Notes under the pieces: generated by a model
Told to the model about the DNA's origin: nothing
Database searches by the model: none
The model's input: only the letters and a program-made list of their open reading frames with translations
In this document: piece after piece, positions 46,501-53,653 of the stretch
Position numbering within the stretch: position 1 is the first letter of the stretch
How the letters are laid out: the number at the start of each line of letters is the position of its first letter
Source: Dactylorhiza incarnata
Lineage: Eukaryota; Streptophyta; Magnoliopsida; Asparagales; Orchidaceae
Reading direction: 5' to 3'
DNA: 64,000 nt
Assembly (NCBI GenBank): GCA_033032865.1
Contig: JAWHQI010000170.1
Location: 2,105,001-2,169,000, forward strand
Translations under genes and position numbers: made by a program

Positions 46501-46607
46501 ATTTAAAAGTAAGCATGCCTCCTTTTATTTTATTTTATTTATTTATTTTCCTTGTAATTACAGCTTTCGGGGAGTTTATACAGCTAATGAAGGATACTAA
46601 AACCTGA
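31552..46607 (+). CDS. CARA: Carbamoyl-phosphate synthase small (glutamine amidotransferase) subunit, plastid
   Basis: Eleven exons join in frame to 467 codons: 31552-31761, 32455-32500, 32608-32740, 42315-42403, 42491-42551, 42657-42724, 42799-42927, 43147-43256, 43339-43686, 45182-45347, 46564-46607, all with GT/AG introns. Residues 1 to about 70 are rich in Ser, Thr and Arg with few acids, like a chloroplast transit peptide. The CPSase small-chain domain follows ([54 protein letters not shown]), then the class I glutamine amidotransferase domain with GICMGHQ (Cys357) and QYHPEAS (His441, Glu443). The subunit hydrolyses glutamine and passes ammonia to the large subunit, making carbamoyl phosphate for arginine and pyrimidines. 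Usual length is about 430-450. Intron 3 (32741-42314) is 9.6 kb of transposons. In exon 9 the segment [12 protein letters not shown] has Cys where relatives have Arg or Lys. All exons look intact, so it is probably functional. Confidence 0.95.
33270..34944 (+). mobile_element. Small non-autonomous LTR retrotransposon E in CARA intron 3
   Basis: LTRs of 348 bp (33270-33617) and 356 bp (34589-34944) begin TGTTACGATGATGCATCC and end GATGTGGTATCA. The element is flanked by CATAG on both sides (33265-33269 and 34945-34949). Each LTR has a TATA box (CTATATAAGG). The interior is only 971 bp with no reverse transcriptase or integrase. The LTRs are very similar to each other, suggesting a fairly young insertion. 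The solo LTR at 39618 is a relative in opposite orientation. The element shares the sense strand of the host gene. Confidence 0.9.
33597..34661 (+). CDS. Pro/Ala/Thr-rich ORF of retrotransposon E
   Basis: An uninterrupted frame of about 350 codons (an upstream ATG at 33417 lies in the LTR) spans the interior of element E and runs into its 3' LTR. A short amino part ([18 protein letters not shown]) could be helical. The middle is a low-complexity series of PAPxPA, AEARTSS and similar, and the end is [18 protein letters not shown] then [13 protein letters not shown]. No Gag knuckle, protease or polymerase motif is seen. It may be a degenerate Gag amino end or a domain acquired by the element. 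Coding status is uncertain: GC-rich repeats keep frames open on the other strand as well. Confidence 0.4.
   Translation, partial: SLFDVVSMVRPAAPVHSFQAVGAQATVNTRITAISICAKLDRQIEMLANILAMVQHLHDKLHRLEEHARIPPAPIPAAADDTRTTSTIVAPIPAVAAEARTSSAVSAPLPTVTTPPALLPAAEAEGRTSSVVEAPSYVVGRPIQPAASPTAVATTAPPAPFPATDAEARTPSHLHLQRRRTSLLRTPAPVKTRRALSFPRSQTAGASAPPPRALRLARLQTVTLMFPYRAPRLPVSAFKALWYTPLKSPLSHTANYSPLTNNIFFLLFLFAPSRGLLPLLLSAPHFTPSFEDKNSSSSFLSTIPVADILKDPDKIFCLDLGDKVNFQPRPIVTMMHPPTHTSSQESRERIWKPP
36911..37473. mobile_element. hAT-type MITE nested in the hAT relic
   Basis: A 563-bp element with ends CAGTGTTGTAAATGTC and (right, as plus strand) GACATTTGCAACCTTG, a 16-bp inverted repeat with two mismatches. It is flanked by the 8-bp direct repeat TTGGATAT (36903-36910 and 37474-37481), the size expected of hAT insertions. 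The interior has many CCGACAT and CGATAT motifs and no coding region. Confidence 0.8.
37545..37862. repeat. Degenerate tandem repeat with GTCGACGTACGT core
   Basis: About six imperfect units with the consensus GACTT(x)GAAGTCGACGTACG then T(T/C)GA(C/G)TTG, spaced roughly 40-75 bp apart. The core GTCGACGTACGT contains two overlapping palindromes. A TATATATAG box follows at about 37934, so the stretch may be an enhancer-like U3 part of an unidentified LTR (37500-38300). Confidence 0.6.
37863..38300. mobile_element. Unidentified LTR-like insert after the GTCGACGTACGT repeats
   Basis: This interrupts the hAT relic between its middle and amino-terminal pieces. A TATA-like CTATATATAG lies near 37932, and the following GGGTTTTC and CT/GA-balanced DNA resembles R/U5. 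Ends and target duplication were not identified. Confidence 0.3.
39618..39873 (-). mobile_element. Solo LTR, family of element E, minus strand
   Basis: A 256-bp LTR: TGATACACCATC at the left and AATAGTAACA at the right, which on the minus strand is TGTTACTATT to GATGGTGTATCA. It is flanked by GAATG on both sides (39613-39617 and 39874-39878). The TATA box and R region (CCTATATAAGGAGG, ATGAGAGTGTTATC on the minus strand) match the LTRs of element E. It arose presumably by recombination between two LTRs. Confidence 0.88.
39976..41636 (-). mobile_element. Non-autonomous Copia-like element F in CARA intron 3
   Basis: On the minus strand the 5' LTR (41636-41476, 161 bp) runs TGTTGGAATTATGAG to CTCTTCTAACA and is followed at once by a primer-binding site TGGTATCAAAGC (41475-41464). 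The 3' LTR (40119 to about 39976) follows a polypurine tract (TTGAGGGGGAG). The interior, about 1.34 kb, encodes no Gag, integrase or polymerase. It contains ACACGACG and GGGGATAATC(C/T) reiterations (40255-40445) and a perfect 12-bp inverted repeat beside the polypurine tract. The candidate target duplication is ATAAT (39971-39975 and 41637-41641), but the left end is diverged, so the 3' LTR boundary is approximate. TATA box CTATAAATAG lies near 41541 and near 40020. Confidence 0.75.
41861..42192 (-). mobile_element. Non-LTR retroposon with (TTG)n tail, CARA intron 3
   Basis: On the minus strand the element ends in TTGTTG repeats (plus strand CAACAACAAC from 41861) preceded by GGGGACTATATGGGTTATG. 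It is flanked by the 20-bp direct repeat ATAATTGTGTCTTCTCTTTA (41841-41860 and 42193-42212), as expected for target-primed insertion. The body (332 bp) contains a doubled AAGGTTAGGTCT..CACTTTGTGCA segment and no coding region. The TTG tail matches that of plant RTE LINEs and of SINEs that borrow their machinery. It is probably a SINE or a truncated LINE. Confidence 0.75.
45348..45833. other. First part of CARA intron 10
   Basis: AT-rich DNA and, from 45488, a GC-richer piece starting TTAAGGCCCGTTTGG that resembles a Tourist-type end. No partner end was found. Overlapping short frames have no recognisable product. Confidence 0.4.
45834..46400. mobile_element. MITE in CARA intron 10, split by a LINE
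   Basis: The inverted ends TGTTATAAACAGTCC (left) and GGACTGCTTATAACA (right) pair with one mismatch and extend loosely into TTTTGGCTATTCACAG and the inverse of ATGCAAATAGCCATTTTA. The LINE at 45971-46334 sits inside, so the MITE itself is about 180 bp. The TTTTGGCTAT part of the ends recurs in the fold-back element at 62112. No clear target duplication was found. Confidence 0.62.
45971..46334 (+). mobile_element. 5'-truncated RTE-type LINE in CARA intron 10
   Basis: The 364-bp insert is flanked by the 19-bp direct repeat GATTATAATGTAGATTTTA (45952-45970 and 46335-46353) and ends in GTTGTTG repeats. Conceptual translation shows the carboxyl tail of plant RTE reverse transcriptases ([41 protein letters not shown]..., ending in IHIADPT) with a frameshift and stops near 46190-46235. 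The first 22 bases (GGAATGAATGTATCAGGGAT and on) are duplicated at its start. The copy is dead on arrival, as is usual for truncated LINEs. Confidence 0.9.
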
Positions 46608-47773
46608 GGTATCATCCCCCGCCATCCGATGAAGGAAACTCTTTGCTTTATGATCGAGTAGAGTAAATAAAATGAAGGCAGATTTTGTTTATTTTGATGT
46701 GGCGATGAATTGCTGGTTTTGTTGTAGTTGGGATTAATTTAAGTTTAAATAATATTTATTTATCATTTATCCCCCAATAAAATTAGTTGTATGCATTAAT
46801 GGTTCCTCATGTTTGGATCCAAATTAGTTCTATGCATTATATATACACACTACAGTGCACGTGGAGCACCCTGTGCGTCCAAGACAGTACCCGGCAGTCC
46901 CCAGCCACGACAGTGCCACGGCGGGACGACACTCTCATGGCTCGCAACCTCACGCTTGACACCCCCACTCTCACGGCGGGACGACACTCTCATGGCCGTC
47001 GAATCTGGCATGATATTTCATCAGCCGTCGGATCAAACTGCTCCCTCTCTCTCCACTTTTTCATAGGTCTCCTAAACATACTAGGAGGTGACTTAAAACT
47101 ATGAAGGTGTAGAGTATCCTATAACATGAAATTACGATTTTATCCCTAAATTTATTGAAAAAGATGTGTCATATGACCCGCTTTTAATCTAACAAAAATT
47201 GTCAGGTTTTCACTATGTCAAGCAAAGATGACAACCATCACACCATATGATTTTTGTTGAACAAAATTAAATTAAGCTTTATATATACGTATATAAATAT
47301 TGATCGCCCCCATCGAAAGTCATCACCTCTACCGAATGTCGGCGCTCCTGCCGAATGTCGCCGCCCCTGCTGAATGTCGCCCCCGCTGAATGTCTCCGCC
47401 CCTGCCGAATGTCGCCCAAGCTGAATGTCACTGCCCGCACGGGGGGCCCATGCCCTGCCACTCGTGTGTGTGTGTGTGTGTCGCCGCCCCTGCCGAATGT
47501 CGCCCGCACCGAATGTCGCCGCCCCTGCCGAATGTCGCCCCCGCCGAATGTCACTGCCCGCACGGGGGGCCCATGCCCTGTCACTCGTGTGTGTGTGTGT
47601 GCGCGCGTGTAAATAGTATTCTGTTTACCTTTGAATGTATTTTCAGCATAAATAAAGACTCCAAGTTCTGATTATTTTGGCCTATCCGCCTATATATATT
47701 TAAAAAATAATAATTCAAATTCTCAACAAATTATGCATTAAAATAAAACTTTACAGTACAATATTCAATTAAA
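46608..47773. other. CARA 3' UTR and intergenic DNA
   Basis: The first ~180 bases after the stop codon are the likely 3' UTR (AATAAA-like signals at 46667 and 46776). Then comes a small direct duplication of CACGGCGGGACGACACTCTC at about 46917 and 46974. Beyond 47100 the DNA is AT-rich except for the GC-rich minisatellite at 47320-47610. Confidence 0.55.
47320..47612. repeat. GC-rich minisatellite with GT microsatellites
   Basis: Units of CGCC(G/C)CCCCTGCCGAATGTCG recur about eight times. A larger block of about 115 bp, ending CACGGGGGGCCCATGCCCTG and a (GT)n run, is duplicated (about 47391-47480 and 47508-47605). Short frames over it are periodicity effects. Confidence 0.8.

Positions 47774-47853
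<80 letters not shown>
47774..47853 (-). tRNA. tRNA-Leu(UAG), copy 2
   Basis: The 80 bases are identical to the copy at 16955-17034: the same acceptor stem, A and B boxes, long variable arm and anticodon loop TTTAGGC (anticodon UAG). The flanks are shared for only a few bases (AATTAAATGACAG on the plus-strand left side), and a T-rich terminator lies downstream on the minus strand. Confidence 0.95.
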
Positions 47854-47936
47854 AGAATGTAATATTTATATTCTGTTATTAAATTAATTGATTAATATTA
47901 TCTTCAATTACATACACCCTTAATATATATATAAAA

Positions 47937-48117
47937 GCTAGCCGCACCGCAAAACATTCCCGCGCAGCAAGGGTCTGGGGAAGAATTTCCCCACCACAAA
48001 GGTGAAATGTAGGTAAACCTTACCCTTCATTTTTCGCAAGAGACTGCTTCCAGAACTTGAACCCGTCACCTTAAGGTCACAGGCAACACCAAAACTGGTG
48101 CGCCAAAGCTCCCCTTT
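47937..48117 (-). mobile_element. Au-like SINE
   Basis: A 181-bp element. On the minus strand it starts GGGGAGCTTTGGCGCACCAG (A-box-like), has a B-box-like GGTGACGGGTTCAAGTTCTG, then AGCAGTCTCTTGCG, GGGTAAGG and CCCCAGACCCTTGC. This order and length are those of the plant Au SINE family, which derives from a tRNA and depends on a LINE. A short TATAAAA direct repeat flanks it (about 47930-47936 and 48118-48124). It encodes no protein; short frames over it are chance. Confidence 0.82.
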
Positions 48118-48380
48118 TATAAAATAGTTAATATATATATACATATTTAAATAATTCAAATTATTATCAACTTCATATTGCTAGAAAATGAAAAAAAAAA
48201 GTGCTAAAATAAAAGGGTCATGTTGTTTGCGTGCCAGTGTTTCGGCTGTATGCAGTCCAAAGATAAATGTAGGCCAAACTATAAACCTATAAGAAGTGTG
48301 AACCCGTTCAGGAATTGACTTGCATATAACTATTTTTAAATTGCACGGTCTGCACATACTGAAGTCGAACTGCATATAGT

Positions 48381-50669
48381 TGTTATACCATCCATAAAGG
48401 CTTTGGGGTGCGTCTGGAGAAAACTCCACTGAAGAGAGATGGGGTCAACGGTCAACACGCAATCGCTCGAATCGAAGAAACCGAGCCTGCCATTCCCGCC
48501 GCCAACCGCCAGGAACAGAGCGCGCGGAGAACAAACCACAAGCGCGCGCTACCGCACGCACGGTAGCGCACGGGCAGCGCCCCCCGTCGCGGGGGAACGG
48601 CCCCGCCGCACACCCTCGGGGTGCGGCTCGCGCGGAGCCGCACCCCACAAGGGGTGCGGCCCAGCCGCACCCCTTGAGGGGTGCGGCCACGCCGCACCCC
48701 CCTTGGGGGTGCGGCCAAGCCGCACCCGCAAGGGGTGCGGCCAAGCCGCACCCGCAAGGGGTGCGGCCAAGCCGCACCCGCAAGGGGTGCGGCCAAGCCG
48801 CACCCGCAAGGGGTGCGGCCCAGCCGCACCCCGAGGGGGGTGCGGCTGGGCCGCACCCCCAAGCCGCACCCCCCCGGGGTGCGGTTCAGCCGCACCGCCC
48901 ATAGCCAAGCCGCACCCCCCTTGGGGGTGCGGTCCAGCCGCACCCCTTGGCGGGTGCGGCCCATCCGCACCCCTCAAGGGGTGCTGCCCAGCCGCACCCC
49001 CCCGGGGTGCGATTCAGCCGCACCGCCCATAGGGTGCGGTCCGGCCCCCTCCCCTCGCCTTTTTCTGTAGGGGGGCTCGCAAAGGGCCCTGCTATAGTCG
49101 CGCCCCCTCGTCAGGTGCATCGGATCCCAATTTCTATTCGGGGGACAACTCCCCGCTCCACCGTTCGCTTCTGAGCGCGCTCAGAACACCTCCGCGCTCA
49201 CGCGCGCTCAGAACGCCTCCAAGCGCGTTCAAAGCGCTTCCATGTTCGTCGCGCGCTCAGAACGCTTCTGAGCGCGCTCAGAACGCCCCCGCGCTTACGC
49301 GCGCTCAAAACGCCTCCAAGCGCGTTCAAAGCGCTTCCATGTTCGTTGCGCGCTCAGAACGCTTCTGAGCGCGCTCAGAACGCCCCCGCGCTCGTGCGCG
49401 CTCAGAACGCCTCTGAGCGCGCTCAAAGCATTCTCACTTTTTGTCTTTCCGACTGTCTCACTTTTTGTCTTTCCGACTGTCTCACTTTTTGTCTTTCCGA
49501 CTGTCTCACTTTTTGTCTTTCTGACTGTCTCACTTTTTGTCTTTCCGGCGTGCTCACTTTGTCTTTCCGGCGTGCTCACTTTTTGTCTTTCAGGCTTCTC
49601 ACTTTTCAGGAACGGCCAGTCGCCTTTTTCGCCTCCAACAGAACTGCCCGAACTGCCCGAGCCGCCCAAGCTGCCCGAAGGGCAAAGTGGTCATTTACGA
49701 AAAATGGCGATCCGTGTGCCCCAAATCGGAAAATATGATTCGTCCACCAAGCATTTATGGAAACTGCCAACGGCAAAATTACCGGACCGCCCCCGGCTAA
49801 AGCTATAAAAGGAGCCCCAGGGCTTCATTTGAAAAGATCTGGACTGCTGACCCGGGAGAGCTCCTTGCAGACTTTTGCGGAATTCTCCTTCGGCGCTTGA
49901 AGATCTCCTTCATGGACTTGAAGATCTTCATCATCCCGAAAGGCGACTAGCCTTCTCACTTCCGAAAGGCGACAAGCATTCTCAGAAGGAAAAGACGACT
50001 AGCCTTCTCACTTCCGAAAGGCGACAAGCATTCTCAGAAGGAAAAGGCGACTAGCCTTCTCACTTCCGAAAGGCGACAAGCATTCTCAGAAGGAAAAGGC
50101 GACTAGCCTTCTCACTTCCGAAAGGCGACAAACATTCTCAAAAGGAAAAGGCGACTAGCCTTCTCACTTCCGAAAGGCGACAAGCATTCTCAGAAGGAAA
50201 AGGAGACTAGCCTCCTCACTTCCGAAAGGCGACAAGCATTCTCAGAAGAAAAAGGCGACTAGCCTTCTCACTTCCGAAAGGCGACCAGCATTCTCAGAAG
50301 GAAAAGGCGACTAGCCGTCTCACTTCCGAAAGGCGACTAGCATTCTCCGAAGAGAAAAAGACTTAGTTTTTCCGAGAGGTGGCCTGTCACCCTCGGAGCT
50401 CGTTCTCTCTCTCTCTCTCCAAATATTGTAACGAGCAGGGGCCTGTCGCGCTCAAGTTCTAGTTTCCAAGTTGTAACCCCCAGAAGATAGTGAAGTTTGG
50501 TCGGCACAGCTCCGACCGCGTGGTTTTTTACCCTTTTCGGGTTTTCCACGTTAAAAACTCCCTGTGTACTCAGCAAATCTCTAATTGACTGTTTGCGCGC
50601 TTAGTTCGCTCACGAGCTAAGGTGGTTCAAGTGAACCGGTCTACCACGATCCCTAAGCGTTCCACAACA
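48381..50669 (+). repeat. 5' LTR of Gypsy element D
   Basis: The LTR is a mosaic of arrays. These are GC-rich hairpins (48600-49040, including four perfect copies of GGGGTGCGGCCAAGCCGCAC plus CCGCAA at about 48717-48810), GCGCGCTCAGAACGC repeats (49165-49430), 24-bp TCTCACTTTTTGTCTTTCCG units (49433-49607) and 53-bp units (49938-50340). A TATA-like CTATAAAAGG lies near 49801. It ends CTAAGCGTTCCACAACA. Confidence 0.9.
49938..50345. repeat. 53-bp tandem array in the 5' LTR of element D
   Basis: About eight direct units of AAAAGGCGACTAGCCTTCTC, ACTTCCGAAAGGCGACAAGC, ATTCTCAGAAGGA. The right LTR has about six (55107-55410). It is the functional equivalent in position of the 32-bp array in element C. 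Confidence 0.9.
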
Positions 50670-50686
50670 GTTTGGCGCCGTCTGTG
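50670..50686 (+). other. Primer-binding site of Gypsy element D
   Basis: GTTTGGCGCCGTCTGTG lies directly after the CAACA end of the 5' LTR. It is one base different from the site in element C over the first 17 bases. Confidence 0.75.
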
Positions 50687-50724
50687 AGAAACTTTCCCGA
50701 AAAACTCTTCGAGAGCCAACTGCT

Positions 50725-52143
50725 ATGGCAAGAAAGAGTGCTCGCATTACTGAAGGATCGATGCCGGAAGGACGCGTCGATCCAGCTCCCTCCCACTCAC
50801 TTATCAATGCACCTCCCGCGGAGGAGGCGCTGCCTGCACCTGCAGCAGGTTTGGAGGTGCGCATGCAGCAGATCGAAGAACATCAAGCTGAGATGTTGGC
50901 CCTCGTGAGGAATCTTGGGGCTCCTCAAGTTCCGAACCAACCGCCAGCTTTGAACGCACCGCCGCCCCCGGCTCTGAATCATGCCCCGAACGGGGAGGCT
51001 GTCCAAGAAGACGAAGCTTCAGAAGGATTCTCCAATACGGCAAGTACCGCTCACCTTGGTCCACCAGCTGGAGGCCCAGAAGCTGACCACCACCACCACC
51101 GCGGAAGAGCTGCCCCTGAGCAAGCAGTGGAAAGAGCTACGCGAGAAGAAATACGCAACATGATAGAGGAGGAGTATGCCCAAGCAGGGCGACGCGCAGC
51201 TCTCGCCCGCCATCCCGCGCGCCACGGCTCCCCACTATCACCTCAAGTCCTGGACCATCCAATTCCTAATGGCTTCAAGCTTCCCAACATCGAGACGTTC
51301 GACGGGACGGGCGACCCATTGGAACATGTCAATCACTTCACCACCATCATGAGGATTTACAGCGCCCCTGATCAGCTCCTCTGTCAGGTGTTCCCGGCAA
51401 CCTTGAAGGGGCAAGCGCGCACTTGGTTCCACTCCCTGCCGAATGGGGCTATCAACAACTTCGCAGAAATGACGCAGCAGTTCGTGGACCAATTCATCGC
51501 CAACCGCAGAATCGTCCGAGATCCCTCCCATCTCTCAGGGATCCGCCAAAACAGCTGAGAGACACTCAAGGATTTTTTCCGACGCTTCACTACGGAGGCC
51601 CGACAAATCCCAGGAGTTGACCCTGAGCTCCTGAGGGGAGTTTTCCTTGGAGGACTCCGCCCAAGTGGATTTTACTCAGCTCTAATGAGAGAAACCGTAC
51701 CAAGCTATCCCGACCTCGTTCAGCGAGTTGAGGCCCAGATAGCAGCAGATGAGGCAATTGAAGCGCACCGCCGGCAGTTCGAGGGGAGTTCGAAGAGGAA
51801 GAAAGAGGAGTCGCTGCCGCAGACAGTTCCCAATAAGAACAGCAAGCGTCACGACAACTCCAGCCGAGGACGAAGATCTCACCAACATCAGGACTACACT
51901 CCCCTGAACACAACCAGGACTAACGTTCTCCTTGCCATCCATGATCATCCCTCTCTCCAGAGGCCTAGGGCTCTTGCACCAAATTCCGGAGACCAATCCA
52001 AATACTGCGACTTCCATCGAGGCCGCGGACACAAAACAGAAGATTGTTCGCGACTGAGCGCAGAGATCGAACGATTCGCACGTCGGGGACTCCTTGAAAA
52101 ATTTCTCCAAACCAAGGATCCTGAATTAACAAGTCAAGAATGA
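50725..52143 (+). pseudogene. gag pseudogene of Gypsy element D
   Basis: A frame of 472 codons with a single in-frame TGA at 51556-51558. The amino part is Pro/Ala-rich and variable. The Gag core follows (FKLPNIETFDGTGDPLEHVN, then LKGQARTWFHSLPNGAINNF, QQFVDQFIANRR), and after the stop the same frame continues with LKDFFRRFTTEARQIPGVDP and YPDLVQRVEAQIAADEAIEA. The end carries a knuckle variant CDFHRGRGHKTEDC (C-x2-H-x4-H-x4-C) and IERFARRGLLEKF. The order is the canonical one, unlike element C. The Gag would package element RNA; the stop removes the nucleocapsid half. The frame ends at 52143 with no protease following. Confidence 0.9.
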
Positions 52144-52302
52144 TCCAGCAGGGGAGCAATCCCCAAAGGGACAGTTCCGAAGAATAGCATGTTCTATGCC
52201 TGACGTATCTACTTGTATCTCGTGTAACAAACAAATATCATTTTATTTATTACTCTTCATCAAACACCCAAACCTCCAGCGTCATTTTCAATTGTACTGT
52301 CT

Positions 52303-52990
52303 CTCCCAGAATAGAGTGTTCAGATTATCCGACAACGGACTCTGCCCTCTCCCAGAACAGAGTGTTCAGATTGTCCGACAACGGACTCTGCCCTCTCCCA
52401 GAATAGAGTGTTCAGATTGTCCGACAATGGACTCTGCCCTCTCCCAGAAGAGAGTGTTCAGATTGTCCGACAACGGACTCTGCCCTCTCCCAGAAGAGAG
52501 TGTTCAGATTGTCCGACAACGGACTCTGCCCTCTCCCAGAACAGAGTGTTCAGATTGTCCGACAACGGACTCTGCCCTCTCCCAGAACAGAGTGTTCAGA
52601 TTGTCCGACAACGGACTCTGCCCTCTCCCAGAACAGAGTGTTCAGATTGTCCGACAACGGACTCTGCCCTCTCCCAGAACAGAGTGTTCAGATTGTCCGA
52701 CAATGGACTCTGCCCTCTCCCAGAACAGAGTGTTCAGATTGTCCGACAATGGACTCTGCCCTCTCCCAGAACAGAGTGTTCAGATTGTCCGACAAAGGAC
52801 TCTGCCCTCTCCCAGAACAGAGTGTTCAGATTGTCCGACAAAGGACTCTGCCCTCTCCCAGAACAGAGTGTTCAGATTGTCCGACAATGGACTCTGCCCT
52901 CTCCCAGAACAGAGTGTTCAGATTGTCCGACAAAGGACTCTGACCTCTCCCAGAACAGAATGTTCGGATCGTCCGACAAGAGACTCTGAC
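52303..52990. repeat. 46-bp tandem array open in three frames
   Basis: About 15 direct units of CTCTGCCCTCTCCCAGAACA, GAGTGTTCAGATTGTCCGAC, AACGGA. Units differ mainly at AA(C/T/A)GGA and at AGAA(C/T/G)AG. Because 46 leaves a remainder of 1 on division by 3, each frame cycles through all three phases with a 46-residue super-period, and none meets a stop. This yields overlapping frames of 147-291 codons that are the same peptide in rotation. No known domain is seen. Confidence 0.93.
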
Positions 52991-53653
52991 CACTCCTATA
53001 ACAAGTGCTTGTATATGTCATACAAAAACGTCGAGCTCTTCCGAACAGAACGACCGGGTGTCCCAAAGTAGAGGCTCTGATATTTTTCAAAGGACCCAAC
53101 GTCCACCAGACGCGAGAGCTCGCTCTCCTCCCCCAGTGACCTCATTACTACAACACAAAGCGTCCGCACTTCGCCCTCATGTTAGGTCACGGTGCGAAGC
53201 GTCAGCCCTTCGCAGAAACTTTGGGGGTCCTAAAATTGGTCCTATTCAAGTCCACGATCTTCGGTACTAACGCCCGACAACACACCTTGCGCACCTCGCC
53301 CCAGCGCTGCTTGGGAACCTCACCTCAGTGCTGCTTCGTCGCATCGCTCCCAAGCTACTCAAGCTTCAACGCTGAACGGCAAGCTCGTCACAATCTCCAA
53401 CACAATCACAGGGCGACCAGCTCGCAACCGAACAAAGCGAGATATAAATTTCTCCCACAACAAGAGCCAAGCAACGGCTTTCGGAAAGCACGCACGACAA
53501 CAGGCTCATCGTTGCGCAAGTCGCAACAGCTTACCTCTGACATGGTACAACGCGTCGCTCGAATATGACGAGGGTCGGAATTGCCGCAGAAAAATCAAAA
53601 ACCTCCGAACTCCTCCGCGCCGAAACTCGGACTCCGAAGGTTTGGGGGGCTTA
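52991..53653. other. Non-coding interior of element D before the 3' LTR
   Basis: No domain is recognised. Motifs such as CTTCGCCC, CCTCA(C/T)..GCTGCTT and GCGC recur irregularly. The polypurine tract (53640-53653) ends it. Confidence 0.5.

Noticed and set aside
31552..46607. Bacterial contamination as the source of the CPSase small subunit
   Set aside because: Eleven exons with GT/AG introns, a transit-peptide-like start and plant transposons in the introns show a plant nuclear gene.
48439..49070. Several 75-197 codon frames of PSRTRKGCG-type repeats
   Set aside because: They arise from the GC-rich hairpin units of the LTR and also appear in the other LTR at 53640-54340.
52303..52990. Regular 46-bp repeats as a possible CRISPR-like array
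   Set aside because: Units are contiguous with no variable spacers, and the DNA is from a plant retroelement.
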